This document shows positions 8,625 to 19,339 of a DNA stretch of 64,000 nucleotides, piece by piece (within the stretch, counting starts at the first letter, position 1; every line of letters starts with the position of its first letter). The notes beneath the pieces are model-generated. The model worked only from the letters and a program-made list of their open reading frames with translations. It made no database searches and was not told the DNA's origin. This DNA comes from Symbiodinium natans (taxonomy: Eukaryota; Sar; Dinophyceae; Suessiales; Symbiodiniaceae): assembly GCA_905221605.1 (NCBI GenBank), contig CAJNDS010001502.1:212501-276500 (forward strand), read 5' to 3'. The position numbers were made by a program, and so were the translations under genes.

Positions 8625-11437
8625 CGTGAAGCCCGAAACATTGGCCCCCGGAGGTCGGTGGGGAAGGCCTCGCGCTGGGTGGGCTGCGGCCCGGGAAAGA
8701 TCGCGCCTGACGTCACAGGGTGGCTGCTCTCAATCATCGTTTTAATTTTTGAAGTCCCTAAACCCTAAACCCTAAACTCTCAACCCTAAGTCCCTATATT
8801 CCCTCAAGCCACGATGGGCTGTAGTATCAAGGGGCTATCCAACTCTCGGCGCAAACCACCAATGCCTGGACCTCAAGCCACTCCCTGAACCCAAACCCTT
8901 TTTGAACCCAGACTTTTTACGTCAGCTGACTCGATCACAAAACCCTAAACCCTGAACCTGCAAGCCAGAGTCTGAGGCTTCAGCACAGCGACTGTTGCAG
9001 GACGACGAGCACCTTCTTTCGACTGTTTTTTTGTAAATTATTGCGATATTTTCACACAATATTGAAGGTTTGGGGTATAGGGTCATTATCTTATCACTCT
9101 GTTCTCATATCTTGTTGAAAGTTGGCACTTCCGCTAGCTCCGGATGGCTCCCGGCCTCGTAGCCGCAGTCGACGACGTTACTCGGCTTCGGCCTGTGCTG
9201 TGAGGGAGAGATTCTTATCTGAGCTTCTTTTGCTTACATGACTTTTTTGTATTTTTCATATTCTCATCTTCTTTTTTAGGTTCTCAGATACTGGCAAGGA
9301 CTTTAACTTGAGTTGGTGGCAGTACGGACAGACGCGCAAGGGCATCGGTTTGAGATTGCTTCGCCAGAGAAGCACACGCAACGTGGAGGCATCGTTTGTG
9401 GTTTTAGGCATGCTTCGCCAGTCAATTGCACAATGTCCCCCGTTAGTAGCCTGGCAAGAGGCCTTAATCACGCCCGTCACTCACTTGTTGAAACGCCAGG
9501 CGCAGTTCTTTTTAGGTCCTTGAAGTCAACACGATGGGTATGTCTCCGGAAGTCTGCACTATACATCCTTATGTTGTACATCTCTCGGAATACCGGTCAG
9601 TTCGCTGTGGAGCTGAAGCGCAACCCACACTCAACCCTGAAGACATGCCCTCTGCATTGAGCAAAAAAACATGCGAGGCTGGAGAATGCTACCCGGCGAT
9701 GCGAGTCTTGCTTTTTGAGAGCCAAGCTCTGGGTCTGCATGGCTGTCGGCATCCGCACCTGCAAAGCTCCGTGTATGAGGCATGACGCAGTGGCCCGTAC
9801 CAGGTGGAACCAAAGGCAGCCAATGGCAGGGCCACGACTAGAAAAGAACTACGACCATGAGCACCCCTGCATCCTTTCGGCGCTGCGTATGGGTTTCTTT
9901 CCCACCCGTTTCGCATGCGTGTACGCATTTAGGGTTTAGGGTTCAGGATTTAGGGCGAGGCTACAGAGCACAAGGTGTGCGCCGGACTCAGGACGAGCCT
10001 GCTGGTGAAACATCTGGCCAAAGCTTGATCTTCGTGACCTGCGCTGCGCAACTCGGGTGCAGTCTGCCCCCGTCAGGTCGACCATTCTGCAAACCGGGAC
10101 TGTTTGACATATTAGATTATTGTACTGCAAAATTCTATTATTCACATATTCTTACATTATAATTAGTACTATTATCAAGTTAACAGCATTATTGTTATTA
10201 TCATACATGGTTCCTAACCGAGGACGGCCTTCGCCGCCAATGTCTTCAGCTCGTCACCAGCATCTCCGGCCCTGACTGGCATTGCGGTACACCTCTTAGC
10301 TTCACACTGACAAGTACCTCGTGTTTCAGCTAAGTGAGTGCAGGAAGCGGCTAAGCCGAAGATGAGACCATGAATGAAGGCTTCCTCAACCCTTGTTTTT
10401 GCTTCAGGGCTGGGGTCTCTGGCCTGTGAGGATCGAAACCAATGAAATTTACGCAAGCGTCATGACTCGGTCAATGACTCCGGCCTGAACCTCCTTTAAC
10501 ACAAGAATCTGAGAGCTCTTCCAAAAAACAGTTCGGATATGAGAGATCTGGTTCAACGAAACATCTAGAGCGTCCTAAACCCTAAACCCTAAACCCTAAA
10601 AAGGTTTAAGCCCCTCAGGCCTGAAGCCGACGAAGAGCACAAGGCCGACGCCAATCCGAGTGACAACCAAGCCGTTCACCTGTGGCTGTGCTGATTTAGG
10701 GTTTAGGGTTTGGGGTTTTCACCCTTAGAAGGGACCCTAGAAACCTAAGTTGCCCCCTGGCCCTACAAAACCCTTAAGGCCTTAAGGTCCCTTAGAAGGG
10801 CCCCTCCCTTAGTCCCTTGGTGGGATGCTCTCCGGCTCCTCTTTCGCTATTCGCCGGGATTTCTAGGTTTGTTTATGGGTTCAGAGGGTTTGTAGGGTTC
10901 ATAGGGTTTCAAGTTTTAGGGTTTTAGGGCATAAGGACCCAAGGGAGGCGTGTGCTCAAACTTATTATTCCTGTTTGTTTGGATCGGTGTGCCGATGGTT
11001 GCTGAATTTAACGTCACGTGTACACCGGAATCCCATCTGCTTTGCCTGCACCGCTGCACGGCTGACTTTCAGCCTTAGCACATCAGGCAAGGTCATAGTC
11101 TGCGATAGACAAGCATTTGCGTGAAGCATTTTCCGGCTGAGCTGCCAACCCGAGCAGCTTCATGGCCGGATATCTTTGCTATCTGTGTCGATCCATGAGT
11201 CTGTGTGTCGGCATGTCGGCGTAAGCTGCATTGATTTTGTCGTGGAATGAGAGCAGGCAGTGCAGGCAAGCTTTTGCCTTTAGATTCATCTGCTGATTTT
11301 TTCAGGGAAGCTCAGGATGTGCAAGCTGGCACTCTCACGTTGCACTGGGTGTGGATATGGCGATTTCGATGTTGAAGCAATTTCTTTGCATCCTGTCTTG
11401 AAGCAAACGGCAGCTTCTTGAACCGACTGCTTAGGGT
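8625..11437. other. Intergenic repeat-rich DNA
   Basis: No convincing gene is seen. The stretch holds telomere-like patches (8757-8790, 8940-8958, 9928-9956, 10574-10598, 10693-10718, 11430-11458), an AT-rich trinucleotide patch (about 10105-10205) and an imperfect inverted repeat (about 10725-10950, arms CCTCCCTTAGTCCCTTGG and AAGGACCCAAGGGAGG). Short open frames at 9256-9940 overlap each other on both strands and none resembles protein. Confidence 0.5.
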
Positions 11438-14092
11438 TTAGGGTTTGGGGTTTAGGGGGTTTGAACTGCGAAATGCCGAAGACGTTGACTTTGACTTTAC
11501 GCAAATTGCCAGTCTTCTGCTTTCGAACCTTTTGTCTGAAGCAAAGGGCAACAGAATCCATACCGCACTCTGGCCTAGGGTGCAGGTCCAGCGAAGCTCA
11601 AACCCTGCTTGATGGACATCCTGTTCGGACAAGATCTCCGGACAAATCAACGCAAAAACTGCTCGAGGGAACTCATGCAGCAAGTTGCGTATGATCTGCA
11701 ACGAAGTGCCAGAGCCGGAGCCAATGCGCCAACCCCATGGCGGATTTGCCACCACGATGTCCGGTGGCTCAACCATGCTTGTAAAGGGTGTCCCAGCATC
11801 ATGTTCAAAAACACGCACGTTCGCTTGAAGGTTCAACTGGGCGAAGTTCTCGCGCGCACGTGCCACGAACTTAGGGTCTATGTCACAGGCAAGAACAGTG
11901 GCAAATCTGCCCGAGGCTGCGGCAACTCCTGCAAGCGTTCCGCTCCCGCAGCAAGCATCCAACATGGACCGCGCAGCCGGAACGGACCCATGAGCACCCT
12001 TCTCACACTCCAACACCGCTATGGAGATGACTGCGCTGGCCACCCATGAATCCAAACCCGCGGAGAATTTGAAGTTCCGAGCTGACCACAGCTGATGCCA
12101 GGAAGAGCTCACCATGGGAGCCCCTTGCGCCAAGTGAGGGGCAGCTTGACCCAAGAGAAGAGAGCCGCCATTCGCCTGGAAAGCCACGAGACGGACGTGC
12201 CCTTCCTCCGTCTCCGATGCCTCCCAACGCCGGAGCTTTGTCGTCAAGCTGGGGTCTCTTGATGCCTAGGACGGCCCCTAAAAACCTTCTGAACAATATT
12301 CCTGAATATGATCCTCGTATTCCCAACAAGGGAAAACATGGAATATATTCCTGGAATATGACCCTCTTAAACCCAATAAGGGAAAATAGAGAAAATCCCA
12401 GCGGCCTACCTAGATGCCAGGGCCGCGACGACCTCCAGGGCCAGGTCCCCTCCCTGGCAATGCTTCAGGGGCAGGAGCGAGGCGTCAACTTGAGCCTCAC
12501 GGAGTAAGACGTCCAACCACCAAGTGCTACACGTCTGCAGCGCCGGGAGCTCAGCAACAGCGGCCGCTAATTCCGATGTGCTTGTGAGCCCCAGTGGCTT
12601 ACACAACCGCACCGGCGGCCTTCGAAGTGCGCTCAGCCTGTTCACCTCTCTCAAGAAAGGTTCTGTAGAACCCGTCTGGGCTATCACCACCAGCCCGGGG
12701 GCAAGTTCCCTGTATGTCACTCCGGCGTGAGAGGCAGCAACCTCAAACTCCAGTGCCATGATGGCCGCCTCCTTGCTTCGTGAGCCTTGCGCCCGGAGGA
12801 AGAGGACACAGAGTTCTGGCGATTCTTGCGGAGCGTCGACGAAACTCCCATCGAAGTGCATGGCTGACAAGGCCTTCGTCAGCTCAGCTGCAGACTTGGG
12901 CATCTCGGCCGGAAGGGAGCGCCGCCATGCGCGCCTCCCTTCGCCAACCACTGTGGGGCGCGGCGGACGTGCCACCCCTGAGGATTCTTCCTGAAAAGTC
13001 AGAAGTGATGCGCCCAGAAGTCTACTAGTGGAAGATTCGAAAAGAATTAGGTACGAGCCCCTGCCACAAACAGAACTGCCTACCGGGGGCGTGACGAGAG
13101 CACGCCTAACTGGGGCATGTCCATGCATGTTTCTTAAACGGGCCTGGCTCTCTTTCCGAGGGGAGGATCCCGACTCGGAAAGCAGCTGCGAGGGTCTTGA
13201 TGGTTCTGAGGTTCGGCGCACCAAGCCACGCAAGAGCCGTGCAACGGGCTCCTGGGCCTCGCAGGGCTCGAAAGTGAAACCCGGGCTCTCCAAGAACAAG
13301 TAGGCCACAAGGCGGTTGGCCATGCACTGCTTCCGGACAGCCTTGGCCATCTGTGAGGTGGCAGTGGCCGCAGGCGTCTCCACCAGCACAGGCCGGAGCT
13401 CAGGCACGGCAGCCACTGCGCCCATCTCGTACTGAGGGAAGAAGCCTGCAGGCAGAACTCCTGCTGAGCTATCTTGCCTTTGACTCCTACTCTCAGAACT
13501 CATTTCTCCAAGCGTGGACCAAAAGACGGACGGCTACCAGGCGTAGTCACTAGTAGGAAGAACCGGTTGATAAAACCTGCTGTAGCGTGCCGCAGTAGCG
13601 AATGTGGCGTAGCAGCTCCTTCTCCAAGGCAATGGTCAGCCATGAAAGGGGCAGAGCCCCAATTTCAGAGGCCTGGGGGTGCCGCTCGAAGCGGGAAGCG
13701 AGGGCCGTAAGCAGAAACTGGGACTGTTCTTGTGTACCCAGTGTACCCTCTGTCGCGAGCTCCTTGTCTGGGGCGATCCTGCCATCTGATCCTTCTGAGC
13801 TTAATCTTTCCAAGCATATCACCGGCTCACGGCCGCAGCTGACTGCTTTTTTGTCCAATGACTCCAGGTTTCCAAGAGAAATGCCATGCTCCTTTGACGT
13901 TGGTGTTGAGCACAGTCGGAGAAGGCTGGAGTCAGGTACTTTGCTCTTCCAGTCCCGCCAGATCTTCGCATGGCGCCTCCGCAACTCGTCACCCGCGACG
14001 GACACAGGAAGCTCCCCACCGTGCAGCTGCAAGACGTGAAGCAGTGCTCGAAGGAGCCGACTCTCCAACTCCAGGCGGCTAGTTTCACTCAT
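11438..14092 (-). CDS. Nucleic-acid N-methyltransferase, UPF0020/THUMP-type Rossmann domain
   Basis: The C-terminal exon (12265-11438) encodes a class I SAM methyltransferase. Motif I is LDACCGSGTLAG, the acidic loop is ACDIDPKFVARARENF and catalytic motif IV is VVANPPWGWRIG. The NPPW form and the upstream SAGLDSWVASAVI resemble UPF0020 enzymes that methylate guanine N2 in tRNA or rRNA; the substrate is inferred. The middle exon runs from about 13518 to 12418 and may cover a THUMP-like region. A first exon (14092-about 13570; ATG at 14092, MSETSRLELESRLLRALL) looks LOTUS/OST-HTH-like, though weakly. Exons 2 and 3 join in phase 0 across the introner at 12266-12417. The exon 1-2 join would need an unusually short intron of about 43 nt, so exon 1 could be a separate gene. 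The stop codon lies in a telomere-like patch. Confidence 0.6.
12266..12417 (-). mobile_element. Introner, family A, copy 1 (GC-AG intron of the methyltransferase gene)
   Basis: On the minus strand the exon ends ...GCCCTG, followed by intron GCATCTAGGTAGGCC...GGCCGTCCTAG and exon GCATCAAG. GCATC(T/A) is duplicated at both sides like a target-site duplication. Inverted ends AGGTAGGCC and GGCCGTCCT lie just inside. The first duplicate provides the GC donor and the element's last bases provide AG. Removing 152 bp restores a phase-0 frame. The interior has two direct copies of about 43 bp (TTTTCCCTTATTGGG... and TTTTCCCTTGTTGGG...). Confidence 0.75.
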
Positions 14093-14199
14093 CGCGAGGT
14101 GAATGGAACCTACTGAGCCGCCAGGAAGCCAGCACAAGACATCGGTACAAGCCGCGTGCACTATAGCCAAACCCCAGCTCGCGAACGGTGTTCGATCCG

Positions 14200-16850
14200 C
14201 AGTGCCCGCGCCATCAGCATGACACTAGCATGACCATGGTTCCGAGGGAAGTCGCACAGTTATCACCCATGAACTCTCTGCACGAGTATGCTTAGAATGG
14301 TTTCCGGGCTGCTGGCTCTCCAATGCAAGCAGCCTGCTTTTGGTGTGATCAAAAAATACTATACCACACTGCGCTTCGAAGCAAGTGCGGAAGACTTGCC
14401 AAAGCTTTTTTTCTGCGGGTCTAGAGCATCCCCTCTCGGCTTTCTGCACGCCACACATGCTGCCACACATCTGGCGTTTGCCTGACGGAGAAGTGGCATG
14501 ATCTTCTGATGCCCTGTCAAACGTACGGGCAATGCGGGTCAACCAAAGGAAGGAGGTCTGGTGCAGCTTCTGGCACCATCCTCACCCTTCGGGTTTATCG
14601 GCGAGGTCCGGCCCAAACTTTGCAGGCCCCATGCCGATGCCACAAGCATTTGTGGGTTCAACTCTGACGTGCAAGCTTCGGGCTTACCCCAGTGCGAGCA
14701 CCACATGCGACAAATGTGGGAGAACATGTTTCCTCAGCATCGGCTGAAGTGTCATCGAGCACAGGCTCGTTTGAGTTCGTCAGCCTCCATCGTCTGGCAG
14801 AGCTGTTTTGGAACCTGCGGCCAGCTTACACAAGCTTCAGGCTCACACAAAATCGTTTCTTATGAAGCCACAAGCTTCTTTTCGGGCAGCCATGCTCTTT
14901 CGTAGCATTTGCTATGGCAACCCCAGAACGTCAAGCCGACATCTGTTTTCGGAGAAGCACGCCGGCCTTCTTTCCAAAGGCAAAGCTGTAGTAGCCATAG
15001 GCGCCATGCATACAAGTGCTTGCCAAGCCAGATTTGGCAGCCTCCATCGACATCGAACATCCGGCACACCAGCACAGGCTATGGTAGCTGCAAGGGGGGG
15101 TGCCATAAACCCTAAACCCTAAAACCCCAAACCCTAAACCCAAAACGATGGGAAATGAAGCAGCTGTTGCCTTGCAAACTTGCTGCACCAAGCGGAGGTT
15201 GTCCAAGTTCCTTAGCTTCGCAGCTTGGAGTCTCAAACACAGATACATGCTACTGCTGCTAATGCCTTGTGGCTATGTTGGATATGTATATATATATATA
15301 TCTTCTTTTACCACTGATACTTATACTTATTTTTGCAATGATACGCCCACAGCCATCTTAGCTCACAAGGGTGCTTTGGAGTGTGAGTAGTGAGCCCAGG
15401 TAGTCATACGATCCCAACTTGCCACCAGGCTCTCTTTGAACGTCTGCATGCCAACTCCGCTGGTACAGCCAGTCAGGCAGCCGCGTGAGCGGCCGTCGCA
15501 GCCTGACCCAAGACAAAAATAAGCAAAGTGGGCCAAGGAAGTACACTGGCCCTACTGCAGATACTGAACATGCTCATAGTATAATATAGTATGATATAAA
15601 ATAATATAAGATAGTATAATACAATATAATATAAGATACTATAATATCATTTCATGAACTTCTGGTTTGGCGCACGGCTCTGTTTGGCTAACCGGTGGAC
15701 CAGCAGACGAAGTCAACGCCAGGCCTCTTTCACACCAACGCAGAGCTTCGAGGTAGCTCCGCGGACGGTGCAGAAGAAAGGCAGTGGGCGAGTACATATA
15801 GCCTGAGGACACAAGTCTTCTGAACACCTTTTGCTTTCCCTTTCCTTGCAAGGCCTTCCTTCCGCTCGTCTGGCTATTCCTGCTGAGTTTCAGTCACCTT
15901 GGCCCTGGCCGTTTCCAGCATTGGCATCGGTACAGACTGACAGGGCACCTGGCCAGGAAAAGCAACAAAAAACACATCCATTCATGATCAGCATGCAGCA
16001 GCTGGATGTAAACAAAAAACACAAGGGCGGCCAGAACTCACTGGTTTTCTCTGCCTTGCGCATCGTCCGCATCATGGCCGGAGACCGTTGTCGAGGCAAA
16101 GTGGTCCATCCAAATGCCATTCCAAAGCCTTGGTGGATCATGGAAACAGCGTGCTTTTCTGAGAACATGAGAAAAACTGCACCAAAATGTATGTTGTAGC
16201 AGGACAAGAGCCAGCCGCAACCTTTTTCGGGCCTTGAGAGCTTAGAAGATCTCAGGTGAGCGACGTGCCATGCTGTCCACGGAGCACCAAGGATGCTTCG
16301 AGGGACTTCTGCAGCCCCTGGCGTGTGTTGACGTCGCCTGTCACGTGGAGTTTCTCTCTGCACAAAGCATGTGGATTTTCCGTCTTCAAGTAAACTTAAT
16401 CCCTGTTCCCCTAGGAAGAAAAAAGGGATCCTTTTGTTTATATATAAGAAAGCCCAAAACCCAAAAAGTAAAAAGGATCCCGAACACTGATCGAGTAAAT
16501 GTAATCAAGAGGCGGAAGTACTGGACCACACCGTGGCCAACTCCATGGTAGCACCTCGAAGCCGGATCTTCAGTTGTTTCTTGTTGTGTGATCTGATGGT
16601 TCTGGGTTCTGGTGCCTAAAACCCTAAACCCCTAAAACCCTTTTTTTCACAAGGGACTCGACTGCTGCCCTTTCTGCCCAGCCCGCCCCCACACCACAGT
16701 GCCTATGACTGCAGGGCGAGAGTCGCCACTTCGCGGCAGCAAGCTTCAGGCACAACTTGATAGGACACTACTCTCTGGAATGCTTTGTACCCCTAAAACC
16801 CTTAAACCCTAAAAACCTAAAATCCTAAACCCCTAAAACCCTAAACCCTA
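14200..16850. other. Region without a supported gene
   Basis: Only short overlapping frames on both strands, none protein-like. It contains a telomere-like patch at 15107-15144, a TA microsatellite (15287-15302), a run of TATAATATAG-type repeats (15575-15650), and telomere-like patches at 16618-16645 and 16790-16863. At 16400-16495 an A-rich inverted repeat (GGGATCCTTTT... and ...AAAAAGGATCCC) resembles element family F in composition. Confidence 0.5.
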
Positions 16851-16855
16851 AAACC

Positions 16856-17383
16856 CTAACCCTCAGCGCCAAAGAGTTTCTTGCCGGGCTGCTCCCATGG
16901 AGGCCTGAACTCGTGTCCCAGGCGCTGGCATACCTTAAGGCAATGAGGCGGCATCCCGGCGTCACCGTTTTCTACGATTTGCTCAAGAAGCCCCCCCCCC
17001 CCCAAAAAAAAAATACATGAAAACCACACTCTTCCTGATAAGGGCAATATGGGGATTCTTATTTCTTTTTTGAGGGGGGGGGGGGAGTTCTTAAGCAAAT
17101 AGTAGCTTTTTTGCGTGTCGTAAGTCACAAGAGTGCTGAGAACCAGAACTAACCCATCTGTCTGCCCATCGTACCCCGTGCAACGGCGCTGAGGCGCGTG
17201 GGATGCCACAAAGCGTGTAGCTGCCTGGAAATTACCGGCGATGCCTGCAGAAGTCATGAAACTGGCTGTCCTTCTGTCGCACTGCTCCCAAACAGTCCGG
17301 CACAACTCCCTGCCTGCTTTTAGCAGGAAGAGCTCAATTGCTCCATGTAGGTATGCAGCATTGCACACCATGAGCAGCTCCAC
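16856..17383 (-). CDS. Possible coding frame interrupted by a family E element
   Basis: The minus frame is open over 175 codons, but its middle (17105-16972) is translated inverted-repeat element, so it cannot be one exon. The parts on either side look protein-like: upstream ELFLLKAGRELCRTVWEQC, downstream QIVENGDAGMPPHCLKVCQ then RLGHEF. The element may be an intron or a later insertion. No family is recognised. Confidence 0.25.
   Translation of the reverse strand: MELLMVCNAAYLHGAIELFLLKAGRELCRTVWEQCDRRTASFMTSAGIAGNFQAATRFVASHAPQRRCTGYDGQTDGLVLVLSTLVTYDTQKSYYLLKNSPPPLKKEIRIPILPLSGRVWFSCIFFLGGGGLLEQIVENGDAGMPPHCLKVCQRLGHEFRPPWEQPGKKLFGAEG
16972..17105. mobile_element. MITE-like element, family E, copy 1
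   Basis: Terminal inverted repeats: the left end is CTACGATTTGCTCAAGAAG, and the right end read in reverse complement is CTACTATTTGCTTAAGAAC. Inside are a C-run, CTTCCTGATAAGGGCAATAT, GGGGATTCTTATT and a G-run. The core is shared with the copy at 34274-34377. Confidence 0.75.
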
Positions 17384-17623
17384 GTCCTGCCTGGCGCATG
17401 CCGCAGTTCAGACATCCATCACAGATGCAATGCTATCATCCGACCCATATTAAAAAAAAACAAACTCTGCAAAACCAGAAGATCACAAGAACAAATAGCT
17501 CTGCCTGTGCAATTACAACGCTCTAGCAAGAACAGGGAATGACAAAGACATGATCATTACAGCAATCTAGCTACACCCCCCCCACCCCCCCCCCAACTTC
17601 AAAGTCAGCTGGCAAGAAGAGCA

Positions 17624-17708
17624 CCTAAACCCTAAACCCTAAACCCTAAACCCTAAACCCTAAACCCTAAACCCTAAACCCTAAACCCTAAACCCTAAAC
17701 CCTAAACC
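17624..17708 (-). repeat. Telomere-like array, 12 perfect CCCTAAA units
   Basis: One of the longest and purest arrays in the window. It has no AT-rich or subtelomeric context and unique DNA lies on both sides. A mixed TTTAGGG/TTAGGGG patch of opposite orientation follows at 17822-17872. Confidence 0.95.
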
Positions 17709-17919
17709 CAGCAGTGTCCTCGAAGCGGCAGCCCCAGGTTTGGAAGAGTCGGGAAGGCCGGGAGAGCCTCGGCAAAAGAAAAAAAACAATCGCACTCAGA
17801 AGGTCTCACGCAAATTAGGCCGTTTAGGGTTAGGGGTTTAGGGTTTAGGGTTAGGGGTTTAGTTTAGGGTTTCGGACTCAAGGCCAAAAAGCACATCCTG
17901 CAAGGCAGCACCTCAACAC

Positions 17920-18150
17920 ATGGGCATGGGACCCAAAATAGGGAACCCGAACATTCCCCCACGTACTATACACCTCATTATCGGATCTGTTCAAAAGGTT
18001 GCCCATATTTTTCGGAACCCCCCCCCCCCCCCCCACATACTTTCCACTTACCTGATTCTACAAACCCTCCCCAAAAGGTCAAAGGTTACCCCTATCTTAT
18101 TGGAACCCCCCTGCCGCCCCCCCCCCCCCCCCCCCCCCCCCCCCACGTAT
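17920..18150. repeat. Poly-C runs and family B-like fragments
   Basis: Two long C-runs (about 18017-18035 and 18115-18145) sit among fragments such as TTTTTCGGAACCCCC and GGTTACCCCTATCTTATTGGA that resemble family B ends. It may be one or two decayed copies. Confidence 0.4.
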
Positions 18151-18250
18151 GCAAGGCTCCGTTGGAGACCAGGGAGGCCGCCACCCGGCGCGCATGCTCG
18201 TCAAAGCTGAGAAGAGAGCCGAGGACGTTGACCAGGCCGTCCTCTTCGGG
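18146..18250 (-). CDS. Probable isolated exon
   Basis: The minus strand reads EEDGLVNVLGSLLSFDEHAR then RVAASLVSNGALHTW in a GC-rich, gap-free frame bounded by a TA-rich repeat upstream and a poly-C run downstream. The sequence looks coding and helical (armadillo-like at best). No splice partner was found. CCCGAAGAGGAC at its start is repeated as CCCTGAAGAGGAC on the far side of the TA-rich block. Confidence 0.33.
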
Positions 18251-18251
18251 G

Positions 18252-18286
18252 ATGTATAGTGTACATTTCAATATAAAGTATACAAG

Positions 18287-18322
<36 letters not shown>

Positions 18323-18407
18323 ATATACATATATACAAATATAAGCATGTATGTATATATATATATATATAAATATATAATATACATTGTAGTACATTCA
18401 TATACTA
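18252..18407. repeat. TA-rich block flanked by 13-bp direct repeats
   Basis: (TA)n microsatellite with interspersed ATAC units. It is flanked by GTCCTCTTCGGGG (18239-18251) and GTCCTCTTCAGGG (18408-18420), a 12/13 direct match like a target-site duplication. Inside these, ATGTATAGTGTACATT and GTACATTCATATACTAT are roughly inverted. Confidence 0.6.
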
Positions 18408-18548
18408 TGTCCTCTTCAGGGGGTTTAGGGTTTGCTCGAACCAACCCTAGGGGAGTGTGTTTTCGGCAGCGCAAGGGCAGAGCAGGAACATGTTAGGACA
18501 TGTCAGGTCTACTGCCGTTCTGCAGTTGCATCTGTACACCCTACACCA

Positions 18549-18587
18549 TAACCCTAAACCCTAAACCCTAAACCCTAAACCCTAAAC
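18549..18587 (-). repeat. Telomere-like array just past the membrane-protein stop codon
   Basis: Five to six CCCTAAA units. The array begins about 6 bp beyond the minus-strand TAG at 18593-18595, so it lies in the 3' untranslated region or a following intron. Confidence 0.95.
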
Positions 18588-18592
18588 TGGGT

Positions 18593-19323
18593 CTAGGCCC
18601 GAGGGAGGCACCGGGGTAGCACAGGACGTGCAATGCGAAGTGGAGTCGGACCCCTGTCCTTGCCCGCCTCAAAGTACAATGTTCTGCCCAGTCGGTGTAG
18701 CAGGGGGTGGCAGGCATCTAAGAAATGACGATTGTTCGTCAGCAGCTGGTCCGCCCTGACCAATGCCTGTCTGGTGCCCTGGGTGCGGACAAGGCGCAAG
18801 AGCTCCTCAAGGATTGCTGTGCCTGGGGTAGGTTTGGGGGCCCCATGAAATTAACTTTTCATGGCTCTGGTAGTAAAAACAAAAAAACATGATGCTCAAA
18901 CTTACGCTTGGCACCCTCTTCTGTGTAAACGAAGCCATAAGAAGCAGGCGCAGCATCGCTGCTGTTGAGTCGCACCGAGCCAGAAGAAGCAGGCGCAGCA
19001 TCGCTGCTGTTGAGTCGCATCGAGCTTTCGGGAGCAAAGCATGGCTTGCACTCCGCTATGGCTGTGGAAGACTGCGACCGCATCAATACCCACATGCTGG
19101 CCATTCCCCCCAAGTATGCTGTCAAAATGGACAGCATGACACAAGCGGAGAACAAGAAGCGAGGCTGCGTTTCTGGGGCGGATGCTTCTGTCAGTAGGCC
19201 TTTCTTTTCGGTGACCGCATCCGCGCCAAACGTTTTGTTTCCCACGACCACGGCATTCAGCTCACAGTCGCCGTCCTCGCAGTCTGCTTCCGTGGAGTTG
19301 TTCGGGTCACTGGCAGAAGCCAT
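18593..19323 (-). CDS. Single-pass membrane protein with short repeat linker (two exons)
   Basis: Exon 1 (19323-18906) starts at an ATG (MASASDPNNSTEADCEDGD), has an acidic N-terminus and one hydrophobic helix (FLFSACVMLSILTAYLGGM), then a linker in which RLNSSDAAPAS occurs twice (42-bp tandem duplication). Exon 2 (18822-18593) encodes EELLRLVRTQGTRQALVRAD and CHPLLHRLGRTLYFEAGKD. The intron (18823-18905, 83 bp) has a consensus GTAAGT donor and a CCCCAG acceptor, and the phase-1 join is clean, giving about 215 aa. The CHPLLHRLGR motif resembles a luminal or extracellular domain I recall in algal and protist membrane proteins, but no function is assigned. A telomere-like patch lies about 20 bp upstream of the ATG, so an upstream exon may exist. 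The frame could also continue past the TAG through another intron. Confidence 0.6.
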
Positions 19324-19339
19324 GGCCAGCCAGTTCAGG

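Noticed and set aside
17624-17708. CRISPR array
   Set aside because: The direct repeats are 7-bp telomere-type units without spacers in a eukaryotic context.
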